Shown here: positions 10,104 to 17,895 of the stretch, piece after piece
Numbering within the stretch: the stretch's first letter is position 1
Layout of the letters: the number at the start of each line of letters is the position of its first letter
Assembly: GCF_036017035.1 (NCBI RefSeq)
Contig: NZ_JAYXHS010000002.1
Coordinates: 930,001-994,000 of the forward strand
DNA length: 64,000 bases
Source: Viridibacterium silvisoli
Lineage (GTDB): Bacteria; Pseudomonadota; Gammaproteobacteria; Burkholderiales; Rhodocyclaceae
Reading direction: 5' to 3'
Translations under genes and position numbers: made by a program
Notes under the pieces: generated by a model
Seen by the model: only the letters and a program-made list of their open reading frames with translations
Databases searched by the model: none
What the model was told of the DNA's origin: nothing

Positions 10104-10604
10104 ATGGCCAGCAGTCAGAAGTTCATCGCACGCAATCGTGCGCCGCGCGTCCAGATCGAGTACGACGTCGAGTTGTACGGCGCAGAAAAAAAAGTACAAC
10201 TGCCTTTCGTGATGGGCGTTCTCTCTGACCTTTCCGGCAAGCCTGCGGAGCCTCTTGCGCCGGTTGCTGATCGCAAGTTCCTCGAGATCGACGTCGACAA
10301 TTTCGACAGTCGCATGAAGTCCATGAAGCCGCGTGCTGCATTCCAGGTGCCCAATACCCTGACTGGCGAGGGGCAGCTGAACGTCGAGCTGACCTTCGAC
10401 AGCATGGATGATTTCTCGCCAGCAGCCATCGCCCGCAAGGTGGATTCGCTGAACAAGTTGCTCACAGCGCGTCAGCAACTTTCCAACCTGATTACTTATA
10501 TGGACGGCAAGAGCGGCGCCGAAGAGCTGATCTCCAAAGTCCTGAACGATCCAGCTTTGCTGCAAAGCCTCGCCAGCGCCCCCAAGCCTGAAGACGCGGC
10601 CTGA
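10104..10604 (+). CDS. tssB: TssB (VipA/ImpB) sheath small subunit
   Basis: 166 aa, the usual size. The start at 10104 has a GGGAGGG ribosome site; upstream in-frame codons to 10035 are not family-like. The conserved SQKFIARNRAPRVQIEYDVE start and the LPFVMGVLSDLSG motif are diagnostic. TssB pairs with TssC to form the contractile cytoplasmic sheath. A 169-bp gap separates it from tssA and 58 bp separate it from tssC. Confidence 0.98.
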   Translation: MASSQKFIARNRAPRVQIEYDVELYGAEKKVQLPFVMGVLSDLSGKPAEPLAPVADRKFLEIDVDNFDSRMKSMKPRAAFQVPNTLTGEGQLNVELTFDSMDDFSPAAIARKVDSLNKLLTARQQLSNLITYMDGKSGAEELISKVLNDPALLQSLASAPKPEDAA

Positions 10605-10662
10605 TCCGACGTTCACAGACATTCGATATCCGTAGCTACTTAGAGAATCAGAGGAGTTCAGC

Positions 10663-12156
10663 ATGGCTGAATCGCAGACACAAAACGAAGCCTCTTCGGG
10701 GGCAGTACTGGAAGGTGGCGAACTCGACTCGCTGCTGCAACGTGAGTTCAAGCCGAAGACAGATGAAGCGCGAGATGCGGTGTCTTCCGCGGTCCGTACC
10801 TTGGCCGCCCAGGCTTTGTCGCAAACGCAGTTGATCGGTAACGACGTGGTCAAATCCATCGAGGCGATCATCGCTGAGCTGGATCAAAAGCTCTCCGAGC
10901 AGATCAACCAGATCATGCATCACGCGGACTTCCAGAAGCTGGAAGGTGCATGGCGCGGTTTGCACTACCTCGTCAACAACACCGAGACGGACGAGCAGCT
11001 GAAAATCCGCGTCATGAACATTTCCAAGAATGATCTTGGCAAGACGCTCAAGCGTTACAAGGGTACTGCCTGGGATCAAAGCCCGATCTTCAAGCGCATC
11101 TATGAAGAAGAGTACGGTCAGTTTGGCGGCGAGCCCTACGGCTGTCTGGTTGGCGACTACCACTTCGATCAAAGCCCGCCCGATGTCGAGCTGCTCGGCG
11201 AAATGGCCAAGGTTTCCGCCGCAGGTCATTGCCCGTTCATTACTGGGGCATCGCCAACCGTGATGCAGATGGACACCTGGCAGGAGCTGGCCAATCCGCG
11301 CGACCTGACCAAGATTTTCTCCACGCCTGAATACGCGGGCTGGCGCTCGCTGCGCGCTTCCGACGACGCGCGTTATCTCGGCTTGGCCATGCCACGCTTC
11401 CTGGGGCGCGTGCCTTATGGTGCCAAGACCAACCCCGTCGAAGAGTTCAACTTCGAAGAAGACACTGGCGCAGCCGATCACAGCAAGTACACCTGGGCGA
11501 ATGCGGCTTACGCAATGGCCGTGAATATCAACCGCTCCTTCAAGCAATATGGCTGGTGCTCGCGCATCCGCGGTATTGAATCGGGCGGCGCGGTGGAAGG
11601 CCTGCCGGTGCACTCGTTCCCGACGGACGATGGCGGTGTCGACATGAAGTGCCCGACCGAAATCGCGATTTCAGACCGTCGTGAAGCCGAGCTGGCCGGC
11701 AACGGGTTCATGCCGCTGATCCACAAGAAGAACTCGGATTTCGCCGCCTTCATCGGTGCGCAATCCCTGCACAAGCCGGCCGAGTACGACGATCCGGATG
11801 CGACCGCAAATGCAAATCTGGCAGCGCGCCTGCCATACCTCTTTGCTTGCAACCGCTTCGCGCACTACCTGAAGTGCATCGTTCGCGACAAGGTCGGTTC
11901 GTTCAAGGAGCGTGACGACATGCAGCGCTGGCTGCAGGACTGGATCATGAATTACGTGGATGGTGATCCTGCGCACTCCTCCGAAGACACCAAGGCGCGC
12001 CGTCCGCTTTCTGCGGCTGAAGTGATCGTCGAGGAAGTCGAGGGCAATCCAGGTTATTACACGTCCAAGTTCTTCTTGCGCCCGCATTACCAGCTTGAAG
12101 GTCTGACCGTGTCCTTGCGTCTGGTGTCAAAACTGCCATCCGCGAAGGGTGCTTGA
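10663..12156 (+). CDS. tssC: TssC (VipB/ImpC) sheath large subunit
   Basis: 497 aa, full length for TssC. Family blocks are intact, including the N-terminal helix that binds TssB and the central FQKLEGAWRGLHYLVNNTE segment. With TssB it builds the sheath whose contraction drives the Hcp tube and which ClpV later disassembles. A GAGGAG ribosome site precedes the ATG. It is followed after 107 bp by hcp. Confidence 0.98.
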   Translation: MAESQTQNEASSGAVLEGGELDSLLQREFKPKTDEARDAVSSAVRTLAAQALSQTQLIGNDVVKSIEAIIAELDQKLSEQINQIMHHADFQKLEGAWRGLHYLVNNTETDEQLKIRVMNISKNDLGKTLKRYKGTAWDQSPIFKRIYEEEYGQFGGEPYGCLVGDYHFDQSPPDVELLGEMAKVSAAGHCPFITGASPTVMQMDTWQELANPRDLTKIFSTPEYAGWRSLRASDDARYLGLAMPRFLGRVPYGAKTNPVEEFNFEEDTGAADHSKYTWANAAYAMAVNINRSFKQYGWCSRIRGIESGGAVEGLPVHSFPTDDGGVDMKCPTEIAISDRREAELAGNGFMPLIHKKNSDFAAFIGAQSLHKPAEYDDPDATANANLAARLPYLFACNRFAHYLKCIVRDKVGSFKERDDMQRWLQDWIMNYVDGDPAHSSEDTKARRPLSAAEVIVEEVEGNPGYYTSKFFLRPHYQLEGLTVSLRLVSKLPSAKGA

Positions 12157-12263
12157 TTCGCCGGTCCGGGATTCATTGATCGGTTTCGGGAGGGACTGCC
12201 GGGCAGTGCAGTGCCTCTCAAATTGCCTCATTTGCATTTTGTAAACTCACGAAGGGAGTAATC

Positions 12264-12749
12264 ATGGCAGTCGATATGTTCATCAAGATTGGCGACATCA
12301 AGGGCGAGTCGAAGGATTCCACCCACAAGGAATCCATCGATGTTCTGGCTTGGAGCTGGGGTGTCAGCCAGAGCGGTACGTTCCACGGCGGTGCAGGTGG
12401 TGGTGCAGGCAAGGTCAATGTTCAGGATATCTCCCTGACCAAGTATGTTGACTCCAGCTCGACGGCACTCATTCTCGCAGCGGCCAAGGGCACGCACATC
12501 AAGCAAGCCGTGCTGACCGTGCGCAAGGCTGGCGATACGCCGCTGGAATACATCAAGATCACGCTGGACAGCGTGCTGGTGACGTCGCTGTCGACCGGCG
12601 GCAGCGGTGGCGAAGATCGCCTGACCGAGAACGTCAGCTTGAACTTCGCCAAGTTCAAGGTCGAGTACACGACCCAGTCCGAAACGGGCGGCAAGGGTAC
12701 GACCAGCACCGCGGCATGGGACATCCCTGCCAACAAGCCGATCGGCTGA
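12264..12749 (+). CDS. hcp: Hcp (TssD) tube protein, first copy
   Basis: 161 aa with the Hcp family pattern: MFIKIGDIKGES at the N-terminus, VLAWSWGVSQSG, the TKYVDSSS segment and the VLTVRKAG strand. Hcp hexamers stack into the secreted inner tube, and the pore can carry small effectors. A strong AAGGGAG ribosome site lies 5-6 bp before the ATG. Hairpins downstream (12762-12783 and nearby) may tune its level relative to the genes after it. Confidence 0.97.
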   Translation: MAVDMFIKIGDIKGESKDSTHKESIDVLAWSWGVSQSGTFHGGAGGGAGKVNVQDISLTKYVDSSSTALILAAAKGTHIKQAVLTVRKAGDTPLEYIKITLDSVLVTSLSTGGSGGEDRLTENVSLNFAKFKVEYTTQSETGGKGTTSTAAWDIPANKPIG

Positions 12750-12758
12750 TGCAGATCG

Positions 12759-12786
12759 CCCGGTGCACGTTGCTTAGTGCACCCGG
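12759..12786 (+). other. Hairpin after hcp
   Basis: GGTGCAC at 12762-12768 pairs perfectly with GTGCACC at 12777-12783. Outer C/G pairs extend the stem with one bulge. No T-run follows, so it is more likely an mRNA-end stabiliser or attenuator than a full terminator. A further stem (GTGCC...GGCAC) lies near 12825-12845, before the second hcp. Confidence 0.45.
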
Positions 12787-12927
12787 ACGTCAAAGTCCGA
12801 CGACTGCCATCGCTGGATACGCTGTGCCGGTGTTTCGCTGGCACAGCATTTTCTTGTGGGCAGTCGGCTTTTATTCTGGCGCATGATGTTGCGCCATTCG
12901 ATTGTTGGCCGTTCTGGGAGGTCTGTC

Positions 12928-13434
12928 GTGGCTACTGGCGACATGTTCATCAAGATTGAAGGCGGGCGCATGGGCCCGATCAAGGGCGAATCAGCCGACC
13001 TCACCCATCCTGATGAAATCCAGATCAAGTCGTGGACCTGGGGCATGCGTGGCAATGCAAGCTCGACCATTGCAGCTGCTGGCAAAGCGGGCTCCAACCA
13101 GATCAGTGTCAACGAACTCGTATTTACCAAGGCTGTAGACAGCGCCACGACCGGGCTGATGTCCGCCTTGCGTTCGAACGAAGTCATCAAGAAGGCCGTG
13201 CTCACCGTGCGCAAAGCCGGTGGCACTTCCCCTGTCGAATATTTCAAGATCACGCTGGAGAAAGCGCGCATCTGTTCCGTGGATCTGCGCGCCAGTGAGA
13301 CGGAAGTGCATCAGGTGGTGGAACAGGTGTCGATCGGCTTCCAGAAAATTTCCGTCGAATACATGCCGCAGGATGCAACCGGCGGCAAGCGTGGTGCCAA
13401 TAGCTTCGAAACCGATATCAGTCCCTCGGTCTGA
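12928..13434 (+). CDS. Second Hcp-family protein
   Basis: 168 aa from a GTG at 12928 with GGGAGG 6 bp upstream; in-frame codons back to 12856 are not conserved. It keeps the Hcp plan (DMFIKIEGG, IKGES, SWTWGM, FTKAVDSAT, AVLTVRKAGG) but differs from the first Hcp through much of its length, with an insert after FIKIEGG and a different C-terminus. It may form its own tube, mixed rings, or a chaperone for a subset of cargo. Tandem hcp genes inside the core operon are less common than a single copy. Confidence 0.92.
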   Translation: MATGDMFIKIEGGRMGPIKGESADLTHPDEIQIKSWTWGMRGNASSTIAAAGKAGSNQISVNELVFTKAVDSATTGLMSALRSNEVIKKAVLTVRKAGGTSPVEYFKITLEKARICSVDLRASETEVHQVVEQVSIGFQKISVEYMPQDATGGKRGANSFETDISPSV

Positions 13435-13490
13435 CGCCACAGGCGCAGGCACGGAGGACAAGGAATGAATCATCCAGAGAGGACGTAACG

Positions 13491-14357
13491 ATGTCTGCAG
13501 CCGATGAAGCCGCACAGCTTCTCAAAGAAGGTGATCCAACGGGGGCGTTGGCCCGATTGCAGGCTGAAATCCGCTCCAAGCCCGCGGACTCGAAACTCCG
13601 CGTATTCCTGTTTCAGTTGCTGTCCGTGCTCGGGCAATGGGACCGCGCACTGACGCAGTTGAACGTGGCTGCCGACATGGATGCCTCCACGTTGGCGATG
13701 GCGCAGATGTATCGCGAAGCCCTGCGCTGCGAAGTGCTGCGCGCCCAAGTGTTCGCTGGTAGCAAGTCTCCTCTGTTGTTTGGTCAGCCCGAACAGTGGC
13801 TGGCGCTGCTGATCGAATCGAACCTCGTTGCCGCACGAGGCGATCGGGTCGCAGCGAAGTCCTTGCGTGAGCAGGCTTTCGATCTGGCTCCTTCGTCCAC
13901 CGGCAAGCTGGACGGCCAGCCATTCAACTGGATCGCAGACGCCGACACGCGCCTGGGCCCGGTGTGCGAAGCCGTGATCAATGGCAAGTACTACTGGATT
14001 CCGTACTCTCGCCTTGAGCGACTCGATATCGAGGAGCCCGAGGATCTGCGTGATTGCGTGTGGGCGCCAGCGCATTTCCTGTTCACGAATGGCGGCGAAG
14101 CTGTGGGCGTCATTCCGACGCGCTATCCGGGGTCGGAGAGTTCGACGGACGGGTTGATCCAGCTTGCCCGCAAGACCGAGTGGGTTGAAACACACGAGGG
14201 TGAATATCAGGGCTTCGGGCAACGCCTGCTGGTGACGGATGTCGGCGAATTCGCCTTGCTGGATGTGCGCAGCCTGCAGTTCGATCCGGTTGACGAACCG
14301 CAGGGTGAAGCGGACGACGTGGAAGGCGAGAGCGAGGGCGATCAGGCCCATGGCTGA
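13491..14357 (+). CDS. tagJ: TagJ (ImpE family)
   Basis: 288 aa of the ImpE/TagJ family: N-terminal TPR-like helices (AAQLLKEGDPTGALARLQAE) and a C-terminal domain with YYWIPYSRL. TagJ binds the N-terminus of TssB and modulates ClpV action on the sheath. It occurs in the subset of T6SS represented by P. aeruginosa HSI-I. Its 3' end overlaps tssE by 8 bp, implying translational coupling. Confidence 0.92.
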   Translation: MSAADEAAQLLKEGDPTGALARLQAEIRSKPADSKLRVFLFQLLSVLGQWDRALTQLNVAADMDASTLAMAQMYREALRCEVLRAQVFAGSKSPLLFGQPEQWLALLIESNLVAARGDRVAAKSLREQAFDLAPSSTGKLDGQPFNWIADADTRLGPVCEAVINGKYYWIPYSRLERLDIEEPEDLRDCVWAPAHFLFTNGGEAVGVIPTRYPGSESSTDGLIQLARKTEWVETHEGEYQGFGQRLLVTDVGEFALLDVRSLQFDPVDEPQGEADDVEGESEGDQAHG

Positions 14358-14859
14358 TCTGTTGCCCCAGGATCGTTTGCAGCCGGCCTTGCTTGACCGG
14401 CTGGAAGACAATGAGCCGGACAAGAAAGTGGAGTCACCCGACAAGCGCGTCCTCACGAAAGCGCAGCTGCGGGATGCCGTGCTGCGTGACCTGACCTGGC
14501 TGCTCAATGCCTCGCGCCCTACGGCACGTGACGGATTGGCCGACTGGCCTGAGGTCGAGCGCTCGGTGTTGAACTACGGCATGCCGTCGTTTTCCGGTGA
14601 GACGGCTTCATCGCTCGATGTCAGCGATGTCGAAAAAGCGATCCGTGAGGCATTGATCCAGTTTGAGCCACGCATCATTCCCGGCACCTTGCGCGTGATT
14701 GCAAACCAGTCCGACAACATCATGGACTGGCACAACATCGTCAGCGTGAGTATCGAGGCGATGGTCTGGGCGCAGCCTGTTCCCCTGCAACTGATGCTGC
14801 GTACCCAGCTTGATCTGGAAAGCGGTTTGATTGAAGTCAGCGACGCTGGCAGTTACTGA
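14350..14859 (+). CDS. tssE: TssE (gp25-like) baseplate protein
   Basis: 169 aa from ATG 14350, which overlaps the tagJ stop. It has the gp25-like lysozyme-fold core: LTWLLNASRP, VLNYGMPSFSG, AIREALIQFEPRI. TssE is the wedge component homologous to phage T4 gp25, and it nucleates sheath assembly. The longer frame from 14239 is antiphase to tagJ and is not part of the gene. Confidence 0.95.
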   Translation: MADLLPQDRLQPALLDRLEDNEPDKKVESPDKRVLTKAQLRDAVLRDLTWLLNASRPTARDGLADWPEVERSVLNYGMPSFSGETASSLDVSDVEKAIREALIQFEPRIIPGTLRVIANQSDNIMDWHNIVSVSIEAMVWAQPVPLQLMLRTQLDLESGLIEVSDAGSY

Positions 14860-14870
14860 GACGGCAGTCG

Positions 14871-16751
14871 ATGGATCCCCGCTTACTTCGTTACTACAAC
14901 CTCGAGCTTCAGCACTTGCGTGAAATGGGTGCGGAGTTTGCGCGCCAGTTTCCGAAAGTGGCCGCGCGTCTTGGCATGGATGGCATCGAGGTTGCCGACC
15001 CCTATGTCGAGCGTCTGCTGGAGGGCGCGGGCTTCCTTGCTGCTCGCGTGCAGCTGAGGCTGGATGCAGAGTTTCCGCGCTTCACCCAGCGCCTGCTGGA
15101 GATGCTGCATCCGCACTATCTGGCGCCCACGCCGTCGATGCTGATCGCGCAGTTCAATCCGATTCCCGGCGAAACCAACCTGGCCAAGGGCGTCACCTTG
15201 CCGCGCGGCGCGCCGTTCCGGAGCAGCTTTGGCAGCTCGGGGCAGGGCGAAGGCGTGGCTTGCGAATTCCGCACTGCGCATGAAATACAGTTGTGGCCGC
15301 TGGAGCTTACGCAAGCGCGCTATTTCAGTTTTGCCGCGGATCTGCAACTGGCAAAGCTGCCCTTGCGCGGGCGCGTCAAGGGCGGCATCCGTTTCAACCT
15401 GCGTACGACCGGTGGGCTGACATTCAACCAGTTGAGCCTCGATCGTCTGCCGCTGCATCTGGGCGGTGCGCATGACATTGCCTATAAGCTCTGCGAGTTG
15501 ATCGGCGCTTCGACGCTGGGCATCGTCGTACAGCCGACGGGGGCTGCACCTGCCTGGCAACATTTCATTCCACCGGAAAAAGTCCAGCTCACCGGCTACG
15601 ACGACGAGCAGGCCTTGCTGCCAACGAAGTCGCGCGGTTTTGGCGGCTATCGCTTGCTGCAGGAGTACTTTTCCTTCCCGGATCGCTTCATGTTTTTCGA
15701 GATGTCCGGGCTGGCACCCGCCCTGGCACATCCTGTTTCCGAGCTGGAAATCATCATCCTGTTTGCACAGGGCGATGCGATGCTGGAGAGCGTGGTGGAT
15801 GCGAGCAACCTGCTCCTGCATTGCACACCTGCAATCAATCTTTTCGCCAAACGCGCAGATCGCATCCACATCAGCGACAGTTCGCACGAGTTTCACGTCG
15901 TACCGGACCGTACCCAGCCGCTCGATTACGAGATCTACGAGATCACGGAGGTGTCGGGGCATTCGGCGGGCTCGCGCGACGAGCAGCGATTCCTGCCGTT
16001 TTACGCCGACTATCACTCCGATCTGGGGAACGACAACGCCTATTACACGGCGCGCCGCGAGCCGCGTCTGTACTCCGAGAAGCAGAAGCGCGTCGGACCG
16101 CGCACCGGTTACATCGGCAGCGAGGTGTTTCTGTCGCTGGTAGATCCGCGTGAAGCGCCGTACCGTGCGGAGCTGCGGCAGCTCTCGATCCAGGCGCTGT
16201 GCACCAACCGCGATCTGCCCATCATCATGCCACTGGGCGCGGGCAAGTCGGATTTCTCGCTGGACATCGCCGCGCCTGTCGAATCGATTCGCTGCGTGCG
16301 GGGCCCGTCACGGCCGTATTCGATGTTGGCAGAAGGCTCGGTCGCGTGGCGTTTGATCAGTCACCTGTCGCTCAACTACCTGTCGCTGCTCGACAGCAAT
16401 CGCGACGAAGGTGCCAGCGCCTTGCGCGAGATGCTCGCGCTCTATGCCACAACCGGAGACTCCGGTCTGAAGCGCCAGGTAGACGGGATGAAGTCGGTCA
16501 GCGTTGCGCCGGTTGTGGCGCGCCTGCCATTTCCAGGGCCGGTCTGTTTCGGGCGCGGCCTGCAAGTGACGCTTGAGGTGGACGAGCTTGCGTTCGAAGG
16601 CGGTGGGGCCTTCCTGTTTGGATGTGTGATGGAGCACTTCTTCGCACGCCACGCTTCGCTCAACAGCTTTACACAAACTGAATTGCGCTCGCTCAGCCGC
16701 GGGCAGATCATGCGATGGGGGCCTCGATGCGGACAAAGACCGATCATCTAG
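14871..16751 (+). CDS. tssF: TssF (ImpG/VasA) baseplate protein
   Basis: 626 aa, normal TssF length. It begins MDPRLLRYYNLELQHLREMG, the family opening, followed by FARQFPKVAARLGM and a LLEMLHPHYLAP block. TssF with TssG and TssE makes the baseplate wedge (T4 gp6/gp7-like). It is 11 bp after tssE, and its end overlaps tssG by 37 bp. Confidence 0.97.
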   Translation: MDPRLLRYYNLELQHLREMGAEFARQFPKVAARLGMDGIEVADPYVERLLEGAGFLAARVQLRLDAEFPRFTQRLLEMLHPHYLAPTPSMLIAQFNPIPGETNLAKGVTLPRGAPFRSSFGSSGQGEGVACEFRTAHEIQLWPLELTQARYFSFAADLQLAKLPLRGRVKGGIRFNLRTTGGLTFNQLSLDRLPLHLGGAHDIAYKLCELIGASTLGIVVQPTGAAPAWQHFIPPEKVQLTGYDDEQALLPTKSRGFGGYRLLQEYFSFPDRFMFFEMSGLAPALAHPVSELEIIILFAQGDAMLESVVDASNLLLHCTPAINLFAKRADRIHISDSSHEFHVVPDRTQPLDYEIYEITEVSGHSAGSRDEQRFLPFYADYHSDLGNDNAYYTARREPRLYSEKQKRVGPRTGYIGSEVFLSLVDPREAPYRAELRQLSIQALCTNRDLPIIMPLGAGKSDFSLDIAAPVESIRCVRGPSRPYSMLAEGSVAWRLISHLSLNYLSLLDSNRDEGASALREMLALYATTGDSGLKRQVDGMKSVSVAPVVARLPFPGPVCFGRGLQVTLEVDELAFEGGGAFLFGCVMEHFFARHASLNSFTQTELRSLSRGQIMRWGPRCGQRPII

Positions 16752-17755
16752 CCTTCTTCGAAGATCTGGCGAAGCAGCCCTTCGCCCATGATTTCTTCCA
16801 GGCGATGCGGCGCATCGAATGTCAGTTTCCGGACAAGCCGCGCTGGGGCACGGCGCTGCGCCCAGCCGATGAGCCCATCCGCCTGGGGCAGGAGCCGTCG
16901 ATGTCGTTTGCGCCGGCGAGCCTCTCTGCGTTCGTTAGCAAGGATGGCGCGGTTCCCCGGTTGGAGGTGCGCTTCTTTGGCTTGCTCGGCCCGAATGGCC
17001 CCCTTCCGTTGCACCTCACGGAGTACGCCCGGCATCGCCTGATCCATGCGGGGGACGAAACCTTTGCACGCTTTCTGGATGTCATCCATCACCGCTTCCT
17101 GGCGCTGTTCTACCGTAGTTGGGCGCAGGCGCAGCCGACGGTCAATCTGGATCGTCGGGCGGATGACCGCTTTGCAACCTATGTCGGTGCGCTCGTCGGG
17201 CACGGCATGCCGTCGCTGCGTCAGCGCGACGCGATCCCGGATAACGCGAAGCTGTTCAATGCAGGGGCACTCGGACGTCAGGTGCGCAATGCAGACGGGT
17301 TGGCTTCGATCCTCTCCGAATTTTTCAAGTTGCCGATTCGTGTCGAGCAATACGTTGGTCACTGGATGTCATTGCCCGCGAGCGAGCAATCGCAGCTGCG
17401 CAATTGCCAGCTCGGCCGGACTGCCGTTGTCGGCAAACGCGTCTGGGATCGGCAGGGCAAGATCCGGCTGCATGTCGGACCACTTACCCGCAAGCAGTTC
17501 GAAGACTTCCTGCCGACGGGCAAGGCTCTGCCAGCGTTGCGTGACTGGGTGCGCCTATATACCAATGGCGAACTTTTCTGGGACGCCCGGCTGATTCTCA
17601 AGCACGACGAATTGCCGGATAGCAAGTTGGGGGCTGCAGGTCGTCTGGGTTGGACAGGCTGGCTGGGCAGACCGAAAAAAGTGGCAGACGTCGATGATTT
17701 GATACTCGACGTGGAACGACTGATGAGCAAGGGTGGCAATCAGGCCGCAGCCTGA
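16715..17755 (+). CDS. tssG: TssG (ImpH/VasB) baseplate protein
   Basis: 346 aa. Family blocks include FFQAMRRIECQFPDKPRWG near the N-terminus and GLLGPNGPLPLHLTEYA. The start could be 16715 or ATG 16727; either overlaps the end of tssF, as is usual for this pair. TssG completes the wedge with TssE and TssF and contacts TssK. A 140-bp gap follows before clpV. Confidence 0.96.
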   Translation: MGASMRTKTDHLAFFEDLAKQPFAHDFFQAMRRIECQFPDKPRWGTALRPADEPIRLGQEPSMSFAPASLSAFVSKDGAVPRLEVRFFGLLGPNGPLPLHLTEYARHRLIHAGDETFARFLDVIHHRFLALFYRSWAQAQPTVNLDRRADDRFATYVGALVGHGMPSLRQRDAIPDNAKLFNAGALGRQVRNADGLASILSEFFKLPIRVEQYVGHWMSLPASEQSQLRNCQLGRTAVVGKRVWDRQGKIRLHVGPLTRKQFEDFLPTGKALPALRDWVRLYTNGELFWDARLILKHDELPDSKLGAAGRLGWTGWLGRPKKVADVDDLILDVERLMSKGGNQAAA

Positions 17756-17895
17756 ATCCACCCACGTAAGCTATCTGGCTTGCATCGAGTCCGCACTTGA
17801 TGTGGCCGTTTTGAAATCCGGTCTGGGCAGTCCTGTCAGGCCTTTACAAGAAATAGCGCGGCCTTGCGGGCAGCGTTTCTCGGGAGAACCAGCAG

